Shown: positions 18,496 through 26,945 of the stretch, one piece after another
Layout: the number at the start of each line of letters is the position of its first letter
Position numbering within the stretch: position 1 is the stretch's first letter
Assembly (NCBI GenBank): GCA_947363565.1
Contig: CANAPP010000016.1
Span: 1 to 58,432, forward strand
Direction of reading: 5' to 3'
Origin: an uncultured Lachnospiraceae bacterium
GTDB taxonomy: Bacteria > Bacillota > Clostridia > Lachnospirales > Lachnospiraceae
DNA: 58,432 nucleotides
The notes under the pieces: generated by a model
What the model saw: only the letters and a program-made list of their open reading frames with translations
What the model was told of the DNA's origin: nothing
Databases searched by the model: none
Made by a program: the position numbers and the translations under genes

Positions 18496-19917
18496 TTAGA
18501 AACGGAAATCCCGACGGTTATTTTCTCGAATGAGTTTCAGATTTTCAAGTACGGTCTGCCGTGCCTTTTCATTCGGAACATTTAAGACTTCTTTGTCTAT
18601 CAGCTTATCGCCCAGCGCTTTTGTTGCCGGAGACGCATAATCCATCAGATATTCCTCCAAAGTCATCAGCGCATTCGGATGGCAACAGTTCTGGATCTGT
18701 CCTTTTTTGCACAGCGACATAAAGCGGTCGCCTGTCCGGCCTTCCCGGTAACATGCAGTACAGAAACTTGGGATATAGTCCATCTCCATCAGCCAGTGTA
18801 CCACCTCGTCCAGCGTCCGCCCGTCGATGACATCGAACTGCTCTGACTTTTCGTCTTCCGGCTCCGGCTCGCAGTAGCCTCCTACGCTTGTCTTGGAGCC
18901 GCCGCTGATCTGGGAGATGCCAAGGTGCAGTACCCGTTCTCTCGTCTTCTGGCTCTCTCTTGTGGAAATGATCATGCCGGTGTAAGGAACGGCAATGCGG
19001 ATGCAGGCAACGATTTTTGCAAATGTATCGTCGTCGATGCCATTTGTAAAGGAACTTGCGTCGATATCGTCTGCATTTCTGAGCCTGGGAACGCTGATGG
19101 TGTGCGGGCCGACGCCGAAAGCCGCCTCTAAGTGCTCTGCGTGCATGAGAAGTCCGGCAAATTCATAGCGGTATTTGTCAAGACCGAAGAGAACGCCGAT
19201 TCCTACATCGTCGATACCGCCTTCCATGGCACGGTCCATAGCCTCCGTGTGATAGTCATAATCATGCTTTGGCCCGGTGGGATGGAGCGTCAGATAGCTC
19301 TCCTTGTGATAGGTCTCCTGGAACAGGATGTATGTGCCAATCTCCGCCTCCTTGAGCAGACGGTAATTGTCGACGGTGGTTGCGGCGATATTAATGTTGA
19401 CGCGGCGGATTGCGCCGTTTTTATGCTTAATGCCATAGACGGTCTTAATGCTGTCAAGATAATATTCCATGGTGTTATGTACCGGGTCTTCCCCCGCCTC
19501 TAAAGCCAGCCGCTTATGCCCCATATCCTGCAGTGCGATAACCTCCCGGCGGATGTCCTCCTGGGATAGCTGCTTTCGCGGGATGTGTTTATTTGTGGCA
19601 TGATACGGGCAGTAGGTGCAGCCGTTGATGCAGTAGTTGGAAAGATATAACGGCGCAAAGAGCACGATGCGGTTTCCGTAGAAATCTTTTTTAATCTGCT
19701 CCGCAAGGCGGAAGATTTTTTCGTTTAATTCGGGATTGTCGCAGGCCAGCAGGACAGACGCCTCCCGGTGGGTCAATCCCTTGCGATTTTCCGCCTTTTT
19801 TATGATGGACTTAACAAGCGCTAAATTGTCTTTGTTCTCGTCCGCGTAGGCGAGGGTGTTGAGGATTTCCTCATGGTTGATAAAATCGTCAGCGTGTTTT
19901 GAATTTACGTCGTACAT
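18496..19917 (-). CDS. hydG: [FeFe]-hydrogenase maturase HydG (radical SAM tyrosine lyase)
   Basis: Cleaves tyrosine to make the CO and cyanide ligands of the H-cluster. The 473-residue protein starts at the second of two adjacent ATGs (19917; GGAGG 6 nt upstream). The radical SAM motif is CINGCTYC (Cys96, Cys100, Cys103). The C-terminal auxiliary-cluster region has CTACYREGRTGDRFM. The neighbours hydE and hydF complete the maturation set. Confidence 0.95.
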   Translation of the reverse strand: MYDVNSKHADDFINHEEILNTLAYADENKDNLALVKSIIKKAENRKGLTHREASVLLACDNPELNEKIFRLAEQIKKDFYGNRIVLFAPLYLSNYCINGCTYCPYHATNKHIPRKQLSQEDIRREVIALQDMGHKRLALEAGEDPVHNTMEYYLDSIKTVYGIKHKNGAIRRVNINIAATTVDNYRLLKEAEIGTYILFQETYHKESYLTLHPTGPKHDYDYHTEAMDRAMEGGIDDVGIGVLFGLDKYRYEFAGLLMHAEHLEAAFGVGPHTISVPRLRNADDIDASSFTNGIDDDTFAKIVACIRIAVPYTGMIISTRESQKTRERVLHLGISQISGGSKTSVGGYCEPEPEDEKSEQFDVIDGRTLDEVVHWLMEMDYIPSFCTACYREGRTGDRFMSLCKKGQIQNCCHPNALMTLEEYLMDYASPATKALGDKLIDKEVLNVPNEKARQTVLENLKLIRENNRRDFRF

Positions 19918-20001
19918 CATGTACCTCCTTAATAAATGAAAATGTATATATCTATCTGTTAAAATGAATTCTGTCGTTTTCCTGCCCCAAAGGCCGGGAA
20001 A

Positions 20002-21051
20002 TCAGAGGTTCAGGGAATCGCCCCTGGCGGTTACCGTCCGGTAGCCGATGGCATTTATTTTTTTCTCTAAGCTTTCGCGGCACTGCGCGAATTCCTCTCC
20101 GGTGCAGATTTTGTTGTCGTAGAGGAGATAATCTCCCCGTACATTTTTTGGGGAAAGATTCGGCATCACCACATTGGCTCCGGCAAGGATTCCAAGCTCC
20201 CGCCCCTCCGGGTGGATGGTTCCCAGAGCCGTCGTGGCGGGAAGGAGAACCTTCGGCAGCATCAGGCGGATGCAGCCAAGGAGGAAAAGTGTTAGCGAAA
20301 GCGTTCCGGCAGGCTGCTCCTTAAAGGGGGTGTCCCGGTGGGGGATAAACGGCCCGATGCCCACCATCTGGGGATTCAGTTCCTTTAGGAAAAGCATGTC
20401 TTCGGCGAGGAATTCCGGCGTCTGGTAAGGAGCGCCCACCATGAATCCGGTTCCGACCTGGTAACCGATTTCCTTTAAATTCCAGAGACACTGCCTGCGG
20501 TTTTCGGCGCGCAGTGACGGGGGGTGGAGCATGGCGTAGTGTTCGTCATTGCGGGTTTCGTGGCGCAGAAGGTAACGGTTGGCTCCTGCGTCGTAAAACG
20601 CCTGGTAGCTTTCCTTTTTCCATTCCCCGACGGAGAGGGTAATCGCACAGTCCGGAAAATTTTTGCGGATTTTGCGGACGAGATTCGCCAGCCGGTCCTC
20701 GGTAAAGGACGCGTCCTCACCGCTCTGGAGGACGAAGGTGCGGAATCCCAGCCCGTAGCCTTCGCGGCAGCAGGAGAGGATAGTATCCTCGTCAAGGCGG
20801 TAACGGCGGGCTTTTTTGTTGCTCCTGCGGATGCCGCAGTAGAGACAGTCGTTCCTGCAATAGTTGGAGAACTCGATAAGCCCCCGCAGGAAGATGTCTT
20901 TGCCGTAGTAACGCTCCTGCTCTTCTCTAGCCAGTGAAAACAGGTATTCGGAAAGCTTTGGCGAGCGGTTTTTGATAAGGGCGGCCCACTCTGCGGAGGA
21001 AAGGGCGCGCTCTTTTTTTAGATTGTCGATGAGTTCAAAATATCTGTCCAT
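20002..21051 (-). CDS. hydE: [FeFe]-hydrogenase maturase HydE (radical SAM)
   Basis: Radical SAM enzyme that acts on an Fe(CO)2CN-cysteine intermediate during H-cluster assembly. The 349-residue protein has the CRNDCLYC motif (Cys65, Cys69, Cys72) and the family stretch GLGFRTFVLQSGEDA. The optional second-cluster motif Cx7Cx2C is incomplete here (CTGEEFAQCRES), as in several HydE proteins. AGGAG precedes the ATG. A structured leader lies immediately upstream, and hydG follows after about 80 nt. Confidence 0.93.
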   Translation of the reverse strand: MDRYFELIDNLKKERALSSAEWAALIKNRSPKLSEYLFSLAREEQERYYGKDIFLRGLIEFSNYCRNDCLYCGIRRSNKKARRYRLDEDTILSCCREGYGLGFRTFVLQSGEDASFTEDRLANLVRKIRKNFPDCAITLSVGEWKKESYQAFYDAGANRYLLRHETRNDEHYAMLHPPSLRAENRRQCLWNLKEIGYQVGTGFMVGAPYQTPEFLAEDMLFLKELNPQMVGIGPFIPHRDTPFKEQPAGTLSLTLFLLGCIRLMLPKVLLPATTALGTIHPEGRELGILAGANVVMPNLSPKNVRGDYLLYDNKICTGEEFAQCRESLEKKINAIGYRTVTARGDSLNL

Positions 21052-21080
21052 AAATCTCCTGAAGTAATAAATTATTTGGC

Positions 21081-21176
21081 TGCATTCGCAGCATAAGCCC
21101 GGGATTGCAGCAACGTGACCGGGCAGGCATAAAAAGGCCTGACGTTTCAGGCGTCAGGTTCTAGACCGGGAATGCA
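21081..21176 (-). promoter_or_regulatory. Structured leader RNA candidate upstream of hydE
   Basis: Read on the minus strand, TGCATTC and GAATGCA (21170-21176 and 21081-21087) form a 7-bp closing helix. Inside are a 7-bp hairpin CCTGACG/CGTCAGG (21138-21158) and a 6-bp stem CCCGGT/C-type pairing GCCCGG with CCGGGC (21097-21102, 21119-21124). This makes a three-way-junction-like fold about 30 nt before the hydE start. It resembles a riboswitch or protein-binding leader, but I could not match a known class. The rest of the 21052-21420 gap holds only the padR promoter. Confidence 0.45.
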
Positions 21177-21342
21177 TATATAAAAGATAGGATTATCTGC
21201 GATATGCGCTTTCCGGCAAATATAAAGTCTCGAATCTGTCCGCCTTTTCACGCAGGATTATGCCCTTTGTGATCAGTACGTTTAAGAGGAGTATAGCATA
21301 TGAGGGGGAAAGATACAAGGAATTATCTTTTCAAAAAAGGTA

Positions 21343-21370
21343 TTGACAGGATAGTATCTTGTGATACAAT
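21343..21370 (+). promoter_or_regulatory. padR promoter with internal operator-like palindrome
   Basis: TTGACA (21343-21348) and TACAAT (21365-21370) are 16 nt apart. Between them GTATC-TTGT-GATAC (21354-21367) is a 5-4-5 palindrome, a good place for the PadR product to repress its own operon. Confidence 0.65.
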
Positions 21371-21420
21371 ATAGCTAAGAACATTGCAATGCAAGGTAGA
21401 TGAAAGAGGCGATGATAGAT

Positions 21421-21750
21421 ATGGATAAAAGCCAGATGATGAAAGGAATACTAGAAGGCTGCATCTTAAAGATCATAGATAAGTCCGAGACTTACGGATA
21501 TGAAATTGTGGAGCAGCTCCAACAGTATGGCTTTACAGACGTGAAGGAGGGAACTCTCTATCCGCTCTTACTCAGGTTGGAAAAGAAGGAGCTTATCGCG
21601 GCGACTTTCAAGCCCAGTCCGCTAGGACCCAAGAGGAAGTATTACAACCTAACGGAGGAGGGGAAAGAGTATGTCGCAGGATTTTACGAAGTATGGAACG
21701 AAGTGAGGCAGACAGTAGAAGGGATATTCAGCGAGGAGGAAAAAAGATGA
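21421..21750 (+). CDS. PadR-family transcriptional regulator
   Basis: A 109-residue winged-helix regulator of the short PadR class. Visible family features are QMMKGILEGCILKII, YGYEIVEQL, EGTLYPLLLRLEKK and PKRKYYNLTEEGKEY. Starts at 21400, 21412 and 21421 are all in frame; I prefer 21421 because the protein then begins at the usual PadR position, although its GAGG is 11 nt away. It overlaps the following gene by ATGA and probably controls the tandem membrane proteins. Confidence 0.9.
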   Translation: MDKSQMMKGILEGCILKIIDKSETYGYEIVEQLQQYGFTDVKEGTLYPLLLRLEKKELIAATFKPSPLGPKRKYYNLTEEGKEYVAGFYEVWNEVRQTVEGIFSEEEKR

Positions 21751-22433
21751 GTTTGTTCTATAATAATTACCAGCGGCTGGTTCAGGAAAATAATGATGCA
21801 ATCGTACAGCTTTCTGGGGAGAGCTTTAAAACACTGCAGAGAATGTTTGAGTATTTGAACCTCTATGATGCTTCGCTTTTCGAGTTGGAGGTAATTAAAA
21901 AGGATCTGATCGGCGTAGCGCAGGAGGCGGAAATGGAAGGCGCTGACTTTAAGGATAAGTTAGGGATGCCGGAAAGGGAATTCTGCGACAGCCTGGTGAG
22001 AGAAGGCATGGAACATGTCCGCTGGGAGCGCATGATCTTAGCGGTGAGAAATGGAATGCTGATGTTTTTCGGATTTTACATTTTTTATTGGCTGATGATA
22101 GATGGTGCGACTGCGGATTATGGAATCCCTACGTCAGCGATATTTATCGGGATATGGTGCGCTGCCTGGGATTACATGATAAAATACCGGATTCGGGGGC
22201 TTGGCACATACCGTCTGACAGACAGAGGAAAACGGTGGCTGTCGTTTGGCGGCAGGATGAGCCTGATGATGGTATATATAACGGTGTTAAACCATATGTC
22301 ACTGAAAAGATTATTCCTCGTGAGAGGAAACGGCGTAGTTTTACTTTTGGTTCTGTTTCTGATCGTCGCCGCAGTATTTTTCGGAAATAATTGCTACTGG
22401 GATAAGCGCTCGGAGAAATATAACTGGAGATAG
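21747..22433 (+). CDS. DUF1048-like membrane protein, copy 1
   Basis: A 228-residue protein. The N-terminal 100 residues are soluble and helical, with a DUF1048-like segment (LFELEVIKKDLIGVAQEA ... EFCDSLVREG); the C-terminal half has about four membrane segments and ends in NNCYWDKRSEKYNW. DUF1048 proteins are often partners of PadR regulators. The start is coupled to padR (ATGA) with GGAGGA upstream. Function unknown; PadR-linked DUF proteins may sense or respond to membrane stress. Confidence 0.75.
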   Translation: MSLFYNNYQRLVQENNDAIVQLSGESFKTLQRMFEYLNLYDASLFELEVIKKDLIGVAQEAEMEGADFKDKLGMPEREFCDSLVREGMEHVRWERMILAVRNGMLMFFGFYIFYWLMIDGATADYGIPTSAIFIGIWCAAWDYMIKYRIRGLGTYRLTDRGKRWLSFGGRMSLMMVYITVLNHMSLKRLFLVRGNGVVLLLVLFLIVAAVFFGNNCYWDKRSEKYNWR

Positions 22434-22512
22434 ACAGAGAACCGGGCAGTAAAGCAGTTATATAAATGAAACAGTAGTTTAAAAAGAAATTTTCAGCAAG
22501 GAGGATTGGCAG

Positions 22513-23199
22513 ATGAGTCTGTTTCGCAATAATTACAAAAAACTGATGCAGGAGAATAAATACGGGTTGGCAGAGATTTCAGGTAAAAATTTTAAGGTTC
22601 TGGATAGTATGTTTAAATACTTGCGGACCTTCGAGGTGTCCCTGTTTGAACTGGAAGTGATAAAAAAAGATCTGATCGGCCTGGCGAAGGAGGCGGAAGC
22701 GGAGGGCGTCACGTTGTCAGATAAGATTGGAATGCCGGAAAAAGATTTCTGCGACAGTCTCGTAAAGGATGGGATAAAGCCCAGCTATCTGGAGCAGGCT
22801 ATTCCGCTTGTCAGATCAATTATCATAATGCTTTTTATATGTTATACTATTCTTTGGAAATTTGAGGGGTCACCAGAGACTTACGGGTTTCCGGGTTCTT
22901 TGCTTATTGTGGGAGCAGTGGCTTGGATATACGATTTTCTATTGGTGCGGAATCTGGAAAGAAAAAGAGCAGCGTATTCTTTTTCGGTTGAGGACAGGAA
23001 CAAGAGAAAGTTATATCGTTTTTTGGTATCTTTATCTTTATTTTTATTGTTTATGTGGGAGCTCCCAGAAGGTATGGATTTTACAATACCCGGAAATGGA
23101 AAAGTGATATTTTTTACCCTGTTAATCCTTTCTGTAGTGTCCTTTTTCGGCAACAATTACTACTGGGATAAGCTTTCTGAAAAATACAACTGGAAATAA
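22513..23199 (+). CDS. DUF1048-like membrane protein, copy 2
   Basis: A 228-residue paralogue of the preceding gene, equal in length and organisation: SLFRNNYKKLMQEN at the start, LFELEVIKKDLIGLAKEA and DFCDSLVKDG in the middle, four membrane segments, and NNYYWDKLSEKYNWK at the end. The soluble half is well conserved while membrane segments have diverged, consistent with an old tandem duplication. AAGGAGG precedes the start. Function unknown. Confidence 0.75.
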   Translation: MSLFRNNYKKLMQENKYGLAEISGKNFKVLDSMFKYLRTFEVSLFELEVIKKDLIGLAKEAEAEGVTLSDKIGMPEKDFCDSLVKDGIKPSYLEQAIPLVRSIIIMLFICYTILWKFEGSPETYGFPGSLLIVGAVAWIYDFLLVRNLERKRAAYSFSVEDRNKRKLYRFLVSLSLFLLFMWELPEGMDFTIPGNGKVIFFTLLILSVVSFFGNNYYWDKLSEKYNWK

Positions 23200-23207
23200 G
23201 GTGGATT

Positions 23208-23663
23208 ATGGAAATATTACAAGCAGCCTTTTTTGTCGTCCTGCTGGCGGTATCATATCAGGACATAAAGAAGATGGAGATAAAAGACGGCTGCCACGCA
23301 GCTATCGTGCTGCTGGCTGTCGCAGCAATACTTTTAGATAAAAATCCGGGAATCTTATCTAGGCTTTTGGGCGTACTGTGTGTCAGTGCGCCTATGTTTG
23401 CACTGACGCTTCTGATTCCCGGTGCTTTCGGCGGCGGGGATATCAAGCTAATGGCGGCGGCAGGATTATTTCTGGGATGGGAGAACACAGTGATAGCGGC
23501 AGTGCTCGCGGTATTTGCTGCCGGCGCGTATGCGTTGTATCTTCTTTTGATTAAAAAGGCAGACAGAGAGCAGCGTTTTCCGTTTGGGCCATTTTTATGC
23601 GCGGGGATGGCTGCAGCGGTATTGTGGGGAAGCGAGATTCGGGAGTTTTGGCTGAATTTATAA
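23208..23663 (+). CDS. A24-family prepilin peptidase (short form)
   Basis: A 151-residue polytopic membrane aspartyl protease that would cleave type IV prepilin-like leader peptides. The two catalytic aspartates lie in SYQDIKKMEI and the GxGD motif GGGDIKLMAA. It lacks the N-terminal methylase domain of full PilD enzymes, as TadV/CpaA-type peptidases do. It sits 8 nt after the DUF1048-like pair, and no pilin or Tad genes are nearby, so its substrate must be encoded elsewhere. Confidence 0.85.
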   Translation: MEILQAAFFVVLLAVSYQDIKKMEIKDGCHAAIVLLAVAAILLDKNPGILSRLLGVLCVSAPMFALTLLIPGAFGGGDIKLMAAAGLFLGWENTVIAAVLAVFAAGAYALYLLLIKKADREQRFPFGPFLCAGMAAAVLWGSEIREFWLNL

Positions 23664-23724
23664 AATACATATTGCTGTCTGTTTTGCTCTCATGATATAC
23701 TTAAATATCTGAAAGGAGAACGCC

Positions 23725-24528
23725 ATGACAAGACAGGAACGGGTCAGCAGACTGATCGATTATCTGAAAAAGGAAAATGACGGCTATGCATCGATTATGG
23801 AGCCGGTGAATTATCATGAAAAGCGAAGTCTCCTCCGGAGCCTGATGAATGTGCGCTGGCCCGGAGAGGCTTTACCGGAGTATTATGAGCTTCAGGACAC
23901 ACTGTTAAAGGATGAACTTAAGAAAAAAGGCATCGTGCGGTTAAGGGACATTCCCGTGGTGGCCGACGAATATCCTTGCACGGGTATTAAGAACGCAGAC
24001 AGGATATCCATCTGGCAGGGAGACATCACAAGGCTTGCTGTCGATGCGATCGTAAATGCCGCAAACAGCCAGATGTTAGGATGCTTTGTCCCCTGTCACG
24101 GCTGTATCGACAATGCGATTCATTCTGCGGCGGGCATCCAGCTTCGCAATGAATGTGCAGAGATTATGGACAGGCAGGGACACGAGGAACCGACAGGCAG
24201 GGCGAAGATAACAAAGGGATATAATCTTCCGGCTAAGCATGTCATCCACACGGTAGGGCCGATTGTGGGGGTCAGCGTTACGGAAAAGCAGCAGGAGCAG
24301 TTGAAATCCTGTTATCTGAGCAGTATGATACTGGCGGAGCGGGAAAGGCTCTGGTCGGTGGCTTTCTGCTGTATATCGACAGGAGAATTTCATTTCCCCA
24401 ATAAGCTTGCCGCCCAGATTGCGGTCGAGACCGTAGACCGTTACCTGTCCAAATCCAGTTTGGAGCGGGTGGTGTTCAATGTGTTCAAGGATGAGGATCT
24501 TCATATATACCGGAAGCTGATGCAGTAA
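23725..24528 (+). CDS. Zinc-type macrodomain protein-ADP-ribose hydrolase
   Basis: A 267-residue protein with an N-terminal helical extension (about 1-85) and a macrodomain (about 90-267). The ADP-ribose loop DAIVNAANSQMLGCFVPCHG is followed by CIDNAIHSAAGIQLR, and the second loop is CCISTGEFHFPNKLAAQIA. The Cys/His-rich first loop is like zinc-containing macrodomains that remove ADP-ribose from proteins. AAAGGAGAA precedes the ATG. It is not adjacent to the class U sirtuin at 14.9 kb. Confidence 0.85.
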   Translation: MTRQERVSRLIDYLKKENDGYASIMEPVNYHEKRSLLRSLMNVRWPGEALPEYYELQDTLLKDELKKKGIVRLRDIPVVADEYPCTGIKNADRISIWQGDITRLAVDAIVNAANSQMLGCFVPCHGCIDNAIHSAAGIQLRNECAEIMDRQGHEEPTGRAKITKGYNLPAKHVIHTVGPIVGVSVTEKQQEQLKSCYLSSMILAERERLWSVAFCCISTGEFHFPNKLAAQIAVETVDRYLSKSSLERVVFNVFKDEDLHIYRKLMQ

Positions 24529-24574
24529 GAGACGGTAGGACAATACATTTTATGATAAAGATTGGAGATAATTT

Positions 24575-25597
24575 ATGGATAAGGTAAGATTAGGAAGAAC
24601 AGAGATTGTTGTCAATAAGAATGGATTCGGCGCGCTCCCGATTCAGCGTGTCAGCAGGGAGGAAGCGGCGGTCATTCTAAAAAAAGCCTACGACAACGGC
24701 GTACAGCTATTCGATACTGCCAGGGCATATACCGACAGCGAGGAAAAGTTAAATTACGCGCTGTCGGATGTGCGGGAGCATATCTACATCACGACAAAGA
24801 CGATGGCGGAGGATGCAGAAAGTTTCTGGAAGGATCTGGAGACATCCTTAAGAACACTTGGTACAGATCATATCGACGTCTACCAGTTCCACAACCCGCC
24901 GTTTTGTCCAAAGCCGGGAGGGGAAGACGGCCTTTATGATGCCATGCTTGAGGCGAAAGAGCAGGGGAAGATTCGTCATATCGGAATTACGAACCATCGG
25001 CTTGCGGTGGCCAAAGAGGCGATTGAAAGCGGACTTTATGATACTCTTCAGTTTCCGTTCAGCTATCTGAGTGCGGAGAGTGAAAAGAAGCTTATCGAGC
25101 AGTGTAAGGAAAAAGATATGGGATTCCTGGCGATGAAGGCATTAGCGGGAGGTCTGATCAACAGGTCGGCACTTGCCTATGCATTTATGAATGAATATGA
25201 CAATGTGCTTCCAATCTGGGGAATCCAGCGGGAGAGTGAACTTGACGAATTCCTCTCCTATCAGGAGGACCCGCCGAAATATGAGGGTGAAGTAGCTTCG
25301 CAGATTGCAGAGGATATCAAAGAATTCCAGGGTGATTTCTGCAGGGGGTGCGGATATTGTATGCCATGTCCGGCAGGCATAGAGATCAATAACTGCGCCA
25401 GGATGTCACTGCTCATCCGCCGGGCTGTGTCGGCGAACTTTTTAAATGAAGAGACACAGGAGAAGATGAAAAAGATAGAAAATTGTCTTGAATGCGGGCA
25501 ATGCAGATCAAAATGTCCGTATGGCCTCGACACTCCGGAACTGTTAAAGAAAAATTATAAGGATTATCAAGAGGTCCTGGAGGGGAAAGCCATATAA
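24575..25597 (+). CDS. Aldo/keto reductase with C-terminal ferredoxin domain
   Basis: A 340-residue protein combining an aldo/keto reductase barrel (about 1-240; FDTARAYTDSEEKL holds the family Asp and Tyr) with a ferredoxin-like tail. The tail has two cysteine sets, CRGCGYCMPC and CLECGQCRSKC, suited to two [4Fe-4S] clusters. Such fusions are common in anaerobes and probably pass electrons between ferredoxin and NAD(P)H or a carbonyl substrate. It lies 38 nt before a second Fe-S protein, so they may form one redox unit. Confidence 0.88.
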   Translation: MDKVRLGRTEIVVNKNGFGALPIQRVSREEAAVILKKAYDNGVQLFDTARAYTDSEEKLNYALSDVREHIYITTKTMAEDAESFWKDLETSLRTLGTDHIDVYQFHNPPFCPKPGGEDGLYDAMLEAKEQGKIRHIGITNHRLAVAKEAIESGLYDTLQFPFSYLSAESEKKLIEQCKEKDMGFLAMKALAGGLINRSALAYAFMNEYDNVLPIWGIQRESELDEFLSYQEDPPKYEGEVASQIAEDIKEFQGDFCRGCGYCMPCPAGIEINNCARMSLLIRRAVSANFLNEETQEKMKKIENCLECGQCRSKCPYGLDTPELLKKNYKDYQEVLEGKAI

Positions 25598-25635
25598 AAC
25601 GAGGCAGCAGATATTGATGTTGAAGGAGGCATGAT

Positions 25636-26904
25636 ATGGGACACCTGACGACGAAGGACGCATACAAGAATCTGGAAGACCGCATCAACTGGTTTACACA
25701 AGGAGCACCGGCTTCTGAGACACTGTACAAGATCCTGCAGGTTTTGTACACGGAGAAGGAGGCAAAATGGGTGGCGCTTCTGCCGGTCCGTCCGTTTACA
25801 TTGAAACGGGCGGCAAAGATCTGGGGGACGACGGAAGCAAAGGCGGAGAGACTTCTTGATCATCTCTGTGAGAAAGCCCTTTTGGTAGATTCGGATTATC
25901 ATGGGGAGCGGCAGTTTGTGATGCCGCCTCCGATGGCAGGATTCATTGAGTTCGCCTTGATGCGTACGAGAGGGGATATCGACCAGAAATATTTGAGCGA
26001 GCTTTACTATCAGTATATGAATGTGGAGGAGGATTTTGTCAAGGACTTATTCTTTGCCACAGAGACGAGACTTGGACGGGTATATGTGCAGGAGCCAGTG
26101 TTAACCAATGAAAAGACGAATCATATCTTAGACTATGAGAGGGCGACCCACATCGTGGAGGAAGCGAAGTATATTGGCCTTGGCACCTGCTACTGCCGGC
26201 ATAAGATGTACCATGCCGGGCATCCCTGCGAGATCGATGCGCCTTGGGAAGTATGCCTGACCTTTGACAATGTGGCGCGCTCTCTGGCGGAGCACGGTGA
26301 TTATGCCAGATTGATCTCCAAAGAAGAGGCAAAGGAAGTTCTTGAACTTTCCTATGAGAGTAACCTGGTACAGATTGGGGAAAATGTCAGGGAGCATCCT
26401 GCATTCATCTGTAACTGCTGCGGATGCTGCTGCGAGGCTTTGCAGGCAGCGCGTAAGTTCAGCCCGATGCAGCCGGTGGCGACGACCAACTATATCCCGA
26501 AGGTATCATTAGAGACATGTATTGGCTGCGGGAAATGCGCAAAGGTGTGCCCAATACTGGCAATTTCCATGAAAGAAAAGCGCCCGGTCATCGACGAAGA
26601 GATCTGCCTTGGCTGCGGAGTATGTGCAAGAAATTGCCCGACAAAAGCTATTGCGCTCGAACGGAGACCGATCCAGGTCATCACTCCGGTAAACAGTACT
26701 CATCGGTTCGTGCTCCAGGCTATTGAAAAGGGAACCTTGCAGAACCTGGTCTTTGACAATCAGGCGTTTGCCAACCACCGGACGATGGCAGCAGTGTTCG
26801 GGACGATCTTAAAACTGCCGCCCCTTAAGCAGGCATTGGCCAGCAAGCAGTTTAAGTCGGTATATTTGGATAAGCTTTTATCGATGCACCAGAAAGAAAA
26901 GTAA
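25636..26904 (+). CDS. Winged-helix-like Fe-S protein with CNCCGCCC and dicluster ferredoxin
   Basis: A 422-residue protein. Residues about 30-95 look like a winged helix (RAAKIWGTTEAKAERLLDHL). A middle domain has CYCRHKMYHAGHPC and the dense motif CNCCGCCC. A 2x[4Fe-4S] ferredoxin domain follows (CIGCGKCAKVCP, CLGCGVCARNCP). Similar proteins accompany flavin or aldo/keto redox enzymes in Clostridia. GAAGGAGG precedes the start. Operon placement suggests it is the electron partner of the upstream reductase. Whether the helical part binds DNA is unknown. Confidence 0.75.
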   Translation: MGHLTTKDAYKNLEDRINWFTQGAPASETLYKILQVLYTEKEAKWVALLPVRPFTLKRAAKIWGTTEAKAERLLDHLCEKALLVDSDYHGERQFVMPPPMAGFIEFALMRTRGDIDQKYLSELYYQYMNVEEDFVKDLFFATETRLGRVYVQEPVLTNEKTNHILDYERATHIVEEAKYIGLGTCYCRHKMYHAGHPCEIDAPWEVCLTFDNVARSLAEHGDYARLISKEEAKEVLELSYESNLVQIGENVREHPAFICNCCGCCCEALQAARKFSPMQPVATTNYIPKVSLETCIGCGKCAKVCPILAISMKEKRPVIDEEICLGCGVCARNCPTKAIALERRPIQVITPVNSTHRFVLQAIEKGTLQNLVFDNQAFANHRTMAAVFGTILKLPPLKQALASKQFKSVYLDKLLSMHQKEK

Positions 26905-26945
26905 GCTATGGATCCATTGGCAGGATGGAGGGAGGACGGACGGGA

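Noticed and set aside
21081-21176. Known riboswitch class (TPP, cobalamin, SAM, Moco) for the hydE leader
   Set aside because: None of the conserved core strings of these classes could be found in the sequence, so no class name was given.
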